A stretch of DNA of 64,000 nt from Gibbula magus (lineage: Eukaryota > Mollusca > Gastropoda > Trochida > Trochidae): NCBI GenBank assembly GCA_936450465.1, contig OW388291.1, positions 73,872,436 through 73,936,435 of the forward strand, given 5' to 3'. Of this stretch, positions 25,101 to 37,100 are shown one piece after another. A program made the position numbers and the translations under genes. Each line of letters starts with the position of its first letter. The first letter of the stretch is position 1. A model generated the notes under the pieces. It did not search any database. It was not told where the DNA came from and saw nothing but the letters and a program-made list of their open reading frames with translations.

Positions 25101-28100
25101 AAGTTGTGGGGGGAGGTAGTTCACATATTGGAAAGTTGTGGGGGGAGGTAGTTCACATATTGGAAAGTTGTGGGGGGAGGTAGTTCACATATTGGAAAGT
25201 TGTGGGGGGAGGTAGTTCACATATTGGAAAGTTGTGGGGGGAGGTAGTTCGTATATTGGAAAGTTGTGGGGGGAGGTAGTTCGTATATTGGAAAGTTGTG
25301 GGGGGAGGTAGTTCACATATTGGAAAGTTGTGGGGGGAGGTAGTTCACATATTGGAAAGTTGTGGGGAGAGGGAGTTCACATATTGGAAAGTTGTGGGGA
25401 GAGGGAGTTCACATATTGGAAAGTTGTGGGGGGAGGTAGTTCACATATAGGAAAGTTGTGGGGAGAGGGAGTTCACATATTGGAAAGTTGTGGGGGGAGG
25501 TAGTTCACATATTGGAAAGTTGTAGGGGGAGGTAGTTCGTATATTGGAAAGTTGTGGGGGGAGGGAGTTCACATATTGGAAAGTTGTGGGGGGAGGGAGT
25601 TCACATATTGGAAAGTTGTGGGGGGAGGTAGTTCACATATTGGATAGTTGTGGGGGGAGGTAGTGCACATATAGGAAAGTTGTGGGGGGAGGTAGTTCAC
25701 ATATTGGAAAGTTGTGGGGGGAGGTAGTTCGTATATTGGAAAGTTGTGGGGGGAGGTAGTTCACATATTGGAAAGTTGTGGGGGGAGGTAGTTCACATAT
25801 TGGAAAGTTGTGGGGGGAGGGAGTTCACATATTGGAAAGTTGTGGGGGGAGGGAGTTCACATATTGGAAAGTTGGGGGGGGAGGGAGTTCACATATTGGA
25901 AAGTTGTGGGGGGAGGTAGTTCACATATTGGAAAGTTGTGGGGGGAGGTAGTTCACATATAGGAAAGTTGTGGGGGGAGGTAGTTCACATATTGGAAAGT
26001 TGTGGGGGGAGGTAGTTCACATATTGGAAAGTTGTGGGGGGAGGGAGTTCACATGTAGGAAAGTTGTGGGGGGAGGTAGTTCACATATTGGAAAGTTGTG
26101 GGGGGAGGTAGTTCACATATAGGAAAGTTGTGGGGGGAGGTAGTTCACATATTGGAAAGTTGTGGGGGGAGGTAGTTCACATATAGGAAAGTTGTGGGGG
26201 GAGGTAGTTCACATATTGGAAAGTTGTGGGGGGAGGTAGTTCACATATTGGAAAGTTGTGGGGGGGAGGGAGTTCACATATTGGAAAGTTGTGGGGGGAG
26301 GGAGTTCACATATTGGAAAGTTTTTGGGGGAGGGAGTTCACATATTGGAAAGTTGTGGGGGGAGGTAGTTCACATATTGGAAAGTTGTGGGGGGAGGTAG
26401 TTCACATATAGGAAAGTTGTGGGGGGAGGTAGTTCACATATTGGAAAGTTGTGGGGGGAGGTAGTTCACATATTGGAAAGTTGTGGGGGGAGGTAGTTCA
26501 CATATTGGAAAGTTGTGGGGGGAGGTAGTTCGTATATTGGAAAGTTGTGGGGGGAGGTAGTTCACATATAGGAAAGTTGTGGGGGGAGGTAGTTCACATA
26601 TTGGAAAGTTGTGGGGGGAGGTAGTTCACATATTGGAAAGTTGTGGGGAGAGGGAGTTCACATATTGGAAAGTTGTGGGGAGAGGGAGTTCACATATTGG
26701 AAAGTTGTGGGGGGAGGTAGTTCACATATAGGAAAGTTGTGGGGAGAGGGAGTTCACATATTGGAAAGTTGTGGGGGGAGGTAGTTCACATATTGGAAAG
26801 TTGTGGGGGGAGGTAGTTCACATATTGGAAAGTTGTGGGGAGAGGGAGTTCACATATTGGAAAGTTGTGGGGAGAGGGAGTTCACATATTGGAAAGTTGT
26901 GGGGAGAGGGAGTTCACATATTGGAAAGTTGTGGGGAGAGGGAGTTCACATATTGGAAAGTTGTGGGGGGAGGTAGTTCACATATAGGAAAGTTGTGGGG
27001 AGAGGGAGTTCACATATTGGAAAGTTGTGGGGGGGGGGGTAGTTCACATATTGGAAAGTTGTAGGGGGAGGGAGTTCACATGTAGGAAAGTTGTGGGGGG
27101 AGGTAGTTCACATATTGGAAAGTTGTGGGGGGAGGGAGTTCACATATTGGAAAGTTGTGGGGAGAGGGAGTTCACATATTGGATAGTTGTGGGGGGAGGT
27201 AGTGCACATATAGGAAAGTTGTGGGGGGAGGTAGTTCACATATTGGAAAGTTGTGGGGGGAGGTAGTTCGTATATTGGAAAGTTGTGGGGGGAGGTAGTT
27301 CACATATTGGAAAGTTGTGGGGGGAGGTAGTTCACATATTGGAAAGTTGTGGGGGGAGGGAGTTCACATATTGGAAAGTTGTGGGGGGAGGGAGTTCACA
27401 TATTGGATAGTTGTGGGGGGAGGGAGTTCACATATTGGAAAGTTGTGGGGGGAGGTAGTTCACATATTGGAAAGTTGTGGGGGGAGGTAGTTCACATATA
27501 GGAAAGTTGTGGGGGGAGGTAGTTCACATATTGGAAAGTTGTGGGGGGAGGTAGTTCACATATTGGAAAGTTGTGGGGGGGAGGGAGTTCACATATTGGA
27601 AAGTTGTGGGGGGAGGGAGTTCACATATTGGAAAGTTTTTGGGGGAGGGAGTTCACATATTGGAAAGTTGTGGGGGGAGGTAGTTCACATATTGGAAAGT
27701 TGTGGGGGGAGGTAGTTCACATATAGGAAAGTTGTGGGGGGAGGTAGTTCACATATTGGAAAGTTGTGGGGGGAGGTAGTTCACATATTGGAAAGTTGTG
27801 GGGGGAGGGAGTTCACATGTAGGAAAGTTGTGGGGGGAGGTAGTTCACATATTGGAAAGTTGTGGGGGGAGGTAGTTCACATATAGGAAAGTTGTGGGGG
27901 GAGGTAGTTCACATATTGGAAAGTTGTGGGGGGAGGTAGTTCACATATAGGAAAGTTGTGGGGGGAGGTAGTTCACATATTGGAAAGTTGTGGGGGGAGG
28001 TAGTTCACATATTGGAAAGTTGTGGGGGGGAGGGAGTTCACATATTGGAAAGTTGTGGGGGGAGGGAGTTCACATATTGGAAAGTTGTGGGGGGAGGTAG

Positions 28101-31100
28101 TTCACATATTGGAAAGTTGTGGGGGGAGGGAGTTCACATATTGGAAAGTTGTGGGGGGAGGTAGTTCACATATTGGAAAGTTGTGGGGGGAGGTAGTTCA
28201 CATATTGGAAAGTTGTGGGGGGAGGTAGTTCACATATTGGAAAGTTGTGGGGGGAGGGAGTTCACATATTGGAAAGTTGTGGGGGGAGGGAGTTCACATA
28301 TTGGAAAGTTGTGGGGGGAGGGAGTCCACATATTGGATAGTTGTGGGGGGAGGTAGTGCACATATAGGAAAGTTGTGGGGGGAGGTAGTTCACATATTGG
28401 AAAGTTGTGGGGGGAGGGAGTTCACATATTGGATAGTTGTGGGGGGAGGTAGTTCACATATTGGAAAGTTGTGGGGGGAGGTAGTTCACATATTGGAAAG
28501 TTGTGGGGGGAGGGAGTTCACATATTGGAAAGTTGTGGGGGGAGGTAGTTCACATATTGGAAAGTTGTGGGGGGAGGGAGTTCACATATTGGATAGTTGT
28601 GGGGGGAGGTAGTGCACATATTGGAAAGTTGTGGGGGGAGGTAGTTCACATATTGGAAAGTTGTGGGGGGAGGGAGTTCACATATTGGATAGTTGTGGGG
28701 GGAGGTAGTTCACATATTGGAAAGTTGTGGGGGGAGGTAGTTCGTATATTGGAAAATTGTGGGGGGAGGTAGTTCACATATTGGAAAGTTGTGGGGGGAG
28801 GTAGTGCACATATTGGAAAGTTGTGGGGGGAGGTAGTTCACATATTGGAAAGTTGTGGGGGGAGGTAGTTCACATATTGGAAAGTTGTGGGGGGAGGTAG
28901 TTCACATATTGGATAGTTGTGGGGGGAGGTAGTTCACATATAGGAAAGTTGTGGGGGGAGGTAGTTCACATATTGGATAGTTGTGGGGGGAGGTAGTTCA
29001 CATATTGGAAAGTTGTGGGGGGAGGGAGTTCACATATTGGAAAGTTGTGGGGGGAGGGAGTTCACATATTGGAAAGTTGTGGGGGGAGGTAGTTCACATA
29101 TAGGAAAGTTGTGGGGGGAGGTAGTTCACATATTGGAAAGTTGTGGGGGGAGGTAGTTCACATATTGGAAAGTTGTGGGGGGAGGGAGTTCACATATTGG
29201 AAAGTTGTGGGGGGAGGTAGTTCACATATTGGAAAGATGTGGGGGGAGGTAGTTCACATATTGGAAAGTTGTGGGGAGAGGGAAATCCCCTCTGAATCCG
29301 CCACTGATGCAGTGTTGAAGGTTTAATATGTAAAGTGAATTAGTGCAGCATTTAAGTTGCTGGTGTTTTTAATTTCTTTAGTGGTAAGTTATATGTTTTT
29401 TTTATCTTTTCACCGTCTTGATTCTTTTGGGTTTGCACAGCTCATTCTGTCACTAAGGTCACACTGTGTTGAAGATATTAATTCTAAGTTTCAGTGTGAA
29501 GTTTCTGTGATAACATTTTAGTATGCAGATACATTCCTTACCTTTATACATTACCTTTACAAGTTACTGATTTGTTCTTCAATTATTAAAGTTTCATGAT
29601 TAACTCTCGATCTCCCTCTGAGAAGATGATTATCATGGTAATCAAATGAAGAAGTGTGAAAATCATAGTACCAATAGTCTCAAATTAAAAATGGAAATAT
29701 GAAAAAAGGATCGTCTCAGAAATAAAGACATGTTTGTGTCATTATATAACAAATCTTTTTTATATTTATTCTCTTAAGCAAAAAATAACATGTTAATCTA
29801 CATACCACAATCTAACTACCCTAATTCATGTTGAAAATATTTTGCATCATATTTCATCGCACATCAAGAATAAATATCTGATAAATTAATGTTTTTATGG
29901 GCAGTGTATATGAGTGTTATCTCTTGCCTTCCTCCCACTGATAAGTGCTCCTTGCATGGAAGCTGCTCAAAGACTCCCCTTACCTCTGTTTATACCCCAC
30001 CCTTCCAGCTCTACCTGTCGACAGATAACCGGCTATTTTACCCCCCTCCACAAAGGTGCCAGTGTCTGCAAGGGAATGGTATCACCCTAGTATCACGCTG
30101 GTATCGGTCTCATATCACTCAGGTATCACTGCGGTGTACAAAGTATAGAACTAGTCTTAGACCACCTACAAGTGATGTGAGGAGTTTACGCACCATCGTC
30201 GGCCATCTTGAAACTGATCTTTGGTTCCATGACCTGAAAGAGTTCTTATCTTTCAGAAAACAGTTTTATCTCCTTTAAGTATGTGGAATTACTTACACTC
30301 TGGATGATTTATAGGAAGTACCTGGAACTAATTCAGGTGTGAAGAGGGCTTGAAGTTTATTTAATTGATTTATCACTGAAATTGAGTTATCTCCCTAGTT
30401 TTAGCACGGTTGTACATGAAATATTGGTTTTAATCTTGCTAATAAATTTGAACAGGTAAATATGCCAAGAAAAAGTATGATAGTAATGGATAATTTGACC
30501 ATTTTCTGAGCATTTTGAATATTTGGATATTTTTTTTAATTTTTCTCACATAGTTTGAACTCTATGGATCAGATCTCATTATAGTATCAATCCTCTAGGG
30601 TCAAAGTACCGGTAAGTTGGTTATAGTTGACATCCATATCGCTTTAAATTTTTTAATTGATAATATGTGTATTTATATTGTTTTCTTCAAATCTTAAAGG
30701 TGCATCCATTGTGTTTCAAAAAAATTTATTTGGCTTTAATACGTTCCAACACAACATATGTGCTGTTTACAATACAAACAAATTCACTTAGCTTGCATAT
30801 TCATCCTCAATCGCCAAACATATCATAATTACTAGTTTCCAATTAAAATCTAGTAACATCATTATGCATGTGCAGAAACCGAAAGTGCACGTCCTATTTA
30901 CATGCACAGTAGTTATATGACCTATTGAACATTTTCAACCCAAATTTGTTATTTTGTCTGGTGTAAATAAGATTCCAAAATTACGTTTGATTCATTGGCG
31001 CGCGCCACACGCGGTGCATTGTCCGGTTTTCGATCAGAAATCACTACTTTTATCTTCATATCGTCAATATACTAAGTCGAGTATGATGAAAATTATTGTT

Positions 31101-34100
31101 TTCGGTAACAGTTGGTACTTCTCGATAAAATAAGACCATTTATAACGTTTGTCATATTTGACCCCCAACAACACAATGGATGTACCTTTAAGAACAGGTT
31201 GACTGATTATGCCATGTATGAAAAATGTTTCTCTGACAAAAAGTACAGCTGAAGACATAAAACCCAAGAACCTGAGAGAGTGATCTTTGTTATAGTTCAC
31301 TTCACTTTTTTTTTTTATCCTTTTATCTTGTGACTGTGATTTGTTGATTTGATCTGCAGTGAATTCATGCAATTCTCTTATGTTCTGAATCCATGCAGTA
31401 AGTTGAACATGTTTCTCCGACAGATTACAGAGCCTAGAGGAAGACATCATTTCAAAGAAAGTCAAGTTAGTTATAGTCGACTCCATCGCATCGCTCGTCC
31501 GGAAAGAGTTCAGTACCACCATAGGTAGGAACCTAACAGAACGCACCAACTTTCTGTCACAGGAGGCGGCCATCTTGAAATATGTTGCAGAGACCTTCTC
31601 TATACCGGTAGGCCATGAGAGTTTTAGTTTCCTTCAAGTTTTTGTGTTGAAGTGTTGAAAAATATTTTTGTTTGTATCTCCATTTACTTTCTTCAAACGA
31701 GTAATAGATTGCTGGTCTAGTTATCTTTAGCCAGTAAACAATCACAGATTATTCTTCTTGTTAAAGGATAAATGTAATGACATATGGTCAAATTCGGATT
31801 CATTATAATGGGATGTCAATTTGAAAATTGCTCAATTTAAAATTTCTGAAATTGGTCCATAAATTACTTATTTACAGCTTTTTAAAAAAGCGCCTAATTT
31901 AGCACCGTCAACCAGAATGAAAATCTGCGGTGACCTCACTGGAGTAATCTCATTATTGGCGATAGTCATAATTCAATAATAAATTTGCAACATTTTGATT
32001 GTTAATTTCACTAACAAATCTTCAATAAAACAACTTAAATTTTCCATTTATCGAATGTTTAGATATCCAATTAGGTTGTTCTGCAGATGACAATTACATG
32101 ATTATTTCATAAACATGTGTTTTTGGCGAGTTAACACACCTTATAAATTCTTCTAGCAGCAGTGATAATCATCATTAATTAATTAACGAGGCTGCACGGA
32201 GCATGTCGGTCCACTGGTCACAGACGACCCGTCGTCTGTGGTTAATCAGTCATGTCTCAATGATTCTTTTCAAAACGGATCGCAGTGGTTATTGCGGCAT
32301 TGTTTAACTGGGTAAATTAAAATCGTCTTTAGAATCAATTGCAAGTGTATATTGTCTCTTTTTTATGCTCAATTGATTCCGATATATAATCTACGTAGAG
32401 GTAATAATCTGTTATTTTTGAGAAAAATGCATTTCACAGGATCTTTAAGGTGTTGAGATTCCTGTAAATTGCATGCTCAGAATGGTTTGACACTAATTGA
32501 TTCAGCAGCAAATGTATTGGATCATATATCAATTTGTTAAAGATTTATCAGAGCTGTTTGATTTTATGAATGTCTCTTCTGGAGAAGACAATATCCAAGA
32601 GTAACAGATAACAAGATTAGAAAATAAAACAGAACATTTAATAACTTTTTGTTTTAGTTTGGAGGCTAAATCAGAGACCTAGATCTTCTTTTAGCCGTGT
32701 ACCTTTGGGTCTCTGGATAGTTTGAAATCGCCTACCTTTACCTTGTACTGTTTGAAGATTTAGGTAATTGTAAACGAGTTGTGATTTCTGTAAGTTGATA
32801 ATGATAATGAGGAAACTTATACAGTAAAATACTGAACACAACTTGTGTCACTGTGTGGGATAAGGAATCAACCCTTCAAACTCTCAGATTGTTCATCTAT
32901 GGTCACCCGTACAGTGAACCACACTCATTGCTGCTGAACTTGTGATTATGTTAAACACTAATTGATTCAGCAGCTAAGAGTTAAAGAAGTACAATTGTTG
33001 TCTTGTCTCAGGTACCACTTCAACAATATCTACATAATATGACAACATGTGACTGACAGCTGTCTGTTGTCTCTAGCCCCGCCCACTTGTATGATTGACA
33101 TTAGTGACAGGTAAGTGAGTGTTGACATTACCTGTGTGTATCTGCAATCAACAGGTAGATAAGATAGGTGTTAATCTCACAATTAGTCTGGATCAGTTTG
33201 ACCCTATCGTCCAGACATCTCCACATCACCCCATCCATATCAATATCTATATACCTATATACCAGTATATATATACTCTGTCTGTCTGCACTGCCACGTC
33301 CATTTCTTATTCTGCAATATACTTCACAATTCAAAAAGAAATACTTTTTGGGCTACTAAAAACTGGCATTCTACGTGGCAATAAATTTGGGTAGCAAACA
33401 TGTCAAAATAACCCCATTCTTATCCATACAGGTCTACTTTCTCAATCTCTCTGACAACATTTATTATTTTACAATTAACATTGAAATAATTTGAAACCTG
33501 TCTAGTGAACTACTGGACATATTTAACGTTATTGAGAAAGATCTCCACACATATATCAGGGGTAGACATTTATATAGAGGAAAACCTGTTTGTCCATCCC
33601 TGTGTACCTGTTGAAGTACATGAATAAACCACATCTCCAGATCAGCTCCATATAACGTGTCTCGTGAGATGCACCCTTCCCTTGAAACGAAAATCAAATA
33701 TCCATTACTGCTCTTTTTAGCTGTGTCAATTTCTTTTCTGCAACCATACTCACAGTGAAAAATAGTAAGATTTAGATTTCTCGTTAATGAAAGCTTTGTT
33801 GCTATGCCATTCCTGTGTCTTCTTAAGTTCTTCATAATTCACTGAGCAAGTGGGTGTTTAAGTTGAGCATGACGACATTGAATATTCTTCATGTAACTGG
33901 TACAAGCGTGAACCCTTCCTGCTGACTGAAGTAATGGAAACATTCCTTGTATTGAAAGTAGGTATGTCGTCTACAATAGTGCCGAAAACGTATGTATGTC
34001 TCTTCATAAACAGTAATTGACTGATACACCACATTACAGTAAATCCATTTATAAGCATTAGTTTGACACTGAAAAATATAAAATACTATACTATAAAATA

Positions 34101-37100
34101 TCACAAATTATTTCCAATAAAAATGTATAGATTTGATAGTGTAAGTCCATTTATGAGGTCAATGATGATTATGTGGTACCAAGTACGAGAAGATGTTATC
34201 ACAGTGAATATGTCAAACATTCACTGATATCATCATTTTGTCTTTTCTTTTAAAAAAAGCCACATTTTTACAACTTTGAAAATGTAACATGATGTAAATA
34301 TATTAGATTACCGGTATGCACATCCAATCAATTCATCAAATAAAATATATACAAATTTAAATTATACACCCATCATGTCACCAAAAAAACCAATGTAAAA
34401 CTTATACTTTGTCCCCTCAAACAACAATTATTTATATTACCAAGCCTGTGAAAAGGTAACTATTTCAAGAGATTCTGTACTGAACATAGCATGACTATTA
34501 GCGTTGATGAACTTGATGAACTTGATGACAGTTGTTATCAGCGTTACATTGTTCTGTCAATTGTACTGTCATATCTATGTACTCTGTTTATGTAGTGTCC
34601 GGTCACTCACCACTGGTCACTCACGTCATTGGTCACACCATTACCCACTTATCATTGGTCACTGACCACTGGTCACTCACGTCATTGGTCACACCATTAC
34701 CCACTGGTCACTTGCATCATTGGTCACTCAAACCACTGGTCACTCGCATCATTAGTCACTTAATTTATTGGTCGCTTAAATCACTGGTCAATAATATCAT
34801 TGGTCACTCACATCATTGGTCACTCACATCATTGGTCACTCAAACCACTGGCGCAGTCACAGTGTTGCACATTGTGTGTTTCAATTTGCATCATTGTTTG
34901 TTTAAAATTGCTGATCGTCGCATTTGTGTGCAGATTTGCTTCTTTTCATTCCATATTGCTAAATTGCGATATGAATTCGTCTCAAAATGAATGCGTTTTG
35001 TTGCTTTTCAATGCAATTCAAGTTTTTCTTTGGTAGGCCTGCTTAAGATATAGTTTTTACATCTTGTACCAGAGAGTAATTATATATTTGAATTGGGTTT
35101 TTTTGTTTTGATCGATATATCACAACAAGCATTATAAACCCCTCGAAAAAGTAAGTTTTAACTCTACAATACATTAACATGGATAATTCAAGTAACATTT
35201 CTATTGTCTACAAACAAATTTGGTTTGAGCCTGTAATTACTGAATTGGCTACTGTGTCTGTGTTTCTATTTTCTTGCGGTTTATATTTCTGACAGTCAAG
35301 AAGTGAAACCAACTCAATGACTGCTCGTTATCTTCTCCGTGATAAGTTTATCAGTGTGAACAATAATTGATATTTTGTTAATACGCAGTGTTGGATAAAC
35401 ATTTACTATGACCAGACTACGACATGGTGTGATGTCCATGTTCTAGACTGTCTGTGATTCAGCCTATCAGAAGGCATGTATTATCTCATGACCCTTGACC
35501 TATATTGTGAATCAATGGATGATACGACAGATACAATGCCGGCAGGTAGATATAGTACATGTCATAATACCGGCTGATATATACACTACATAGTGTCACG
35601 TATTGCTTCACTGAATATTGTACATCTGTGACTTGTGATTGGGTCATTCTAATCATTGGACTATCTGAAATGAAAAAAAAACCAAAACCTTTATCTTAAT
35701 CGCTTTGATCACAGCGTGTTAAATAAACTTAAATAGTAGTAGTTGAGCAGATTTAGATAATGAAAGCTGGTAAAAGATGGGAGTTGTTGCTTCCTTGCTT
35801 GGCACTCAGCATTATAAGGATAGAACAACGCTTGAACTGGCGCTGCACTGTGGCTGCCGGGTGCCATGGGCAAAACGAGAATTTCCAATATACTAACTGA
35901 TAATGCTCAGATTTTAGCCCAAATGTACCAGTTTGAGATGTTCCCAATTTTAATCCATATTAAATATTTCTAAAAAGTAGTGTCATTGATACATTGTCTG
36001 GGTAATATTGATGTCATTTTGTCATTTTGACAATGCACTGATAAAGCTGTTTCATCTTTGGTGGTTCATAGTTTATCTTACATCAGACACATTTCGTGTA
36101 ATTTGGAGTTGCCTCCCTTAGATTGATGTACTCACAAAAACGTTTGTAGAAACATTAGGTTACTCAATGAAGTATGGAAAAGCTATGGGAATCTGACTAA
36201 ACAATAAATAACTTGCAGGGGCAGTATACTTAGGAGATAAACAAACTGTGGTTGAAAATCAGTGGTATATACCGTAAGAGAATTATTATAGCTCTAAATT
36301 TTATTGTGTATATAACTGCATCAATCCACCAGTCAGTTTCTGACTGATGTCTTTCATCCAGTCACGATTTTAGTTTTTCAACACAACTAAAACTTCTTCA
36401 CTTCGGTGATCGATGTTTGTACATGGTTTCCTTCCTGACATTGAGAGAAGTATATGGCTCTAGTTTCTTTTCTCTAAATATTGTTGATGGATGTAAACTG
36501 ACGTGAAGAAAAAGAATTGGTGAGGTTTTCATAGTCAAACATTAATGATGAGAGTTTCTCATGAGGAAAATTATAACAAAAACATGGTGAGGTGTTAATT
36601 TTCAGCTCTATTTGGATTCAAAAGTGTATGTTTGTTTAAGCATTGAAGTTTGTTTATTCAGCAAATGAACTAAATGTTTCCCAACTAATTAGCGAAGCCC
36701 TCACTAATTCAGCAAGTGGGCTTGGGAAGATTATAACCACATTTCTCACTCAACAGAACCCATTTATCACTCGCCTCACTGGGAGAAATGGCAATTACGT
36801 TAAAGTTGCGCTGTTGTCGCTGAAGACTCTCCGATTTCAAAGCTGAGGACAACCAAGAGTTATCTCCCCTACTTGAATTGCTTCTGATTGTGTTCAAGGT
36901 AGAAGATAAAGACCCCTAATTAGAAAATGGTTTAAAATGGATGTGACTTGGGTAGCTGTGTTTAAGAGAAATAATTTTGTGGTGGGAGGGATCATCTCCA
37001 AATTTATTGTTGAAATAACCTGGCTGCTTTTAAAAGTTACGTCTTTATTTTTTAATCATATATAGGTGATTTATACATGTTAAAGAATGAAAACCTACCT

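Larger units (their letters stand above)
13761..31423 (+). other. RAD51B: RAD51B intron 5 (17.7 kb), satellite-bearing
   Basis: GT at 13761, AG at 31422-31423. Contents in order: a SINE tail (14.55 kb), a short tandem repeat (14.93 kb), a TTAA-flanked MITE (15.04 kb), a tRNA-like SINE (15.87 kb), a SINE part (18.64 kb), the 32-bp satellite (19.85-29.28 kb) with a LINE fragment, and another TTAA-flanked MITE (30.69 kb). The stretches 16.2-18.6, 18.83-19.81 and 29.31-30.69 kb are AT-rich with no gene recognised. Confidence 0.85.

Noticed and set aside
19848..29283. Regular ~32-bp repeats as a possible CRISPR array
   Set aside because: Units abut with no unique spacers, and the context is a eukaryotic intron.
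20843..29326. Many open frames of 60-121 codons reading GGGSSHIGKLWGE-type peptides
   Set aside because: They are frame-cycling translations of the 32-bp satellite (32 is not a multiple of 3) and stop wherever 'ggtagttc' or 'atatagg' falls in frame.
29889..30278. 129-codon open frame
   Set aside because: No recognisable family, low-complexity 'gtatcac' repeats inside, and no splice or neighbour support.
31064..31573. 169-codon - strand open frame
   Set aside because: It is the antisense shadow of RAD51B exon 6 plus the adjoining MITE.
33464..33835. 123-codon - strand open frame
   Set aside because: Not recognised, no supporting context; probably chance.
34532..34990. 152-codon open frame
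   Set aside because: Mostly translation of the GGTCACTCA minisatellite.
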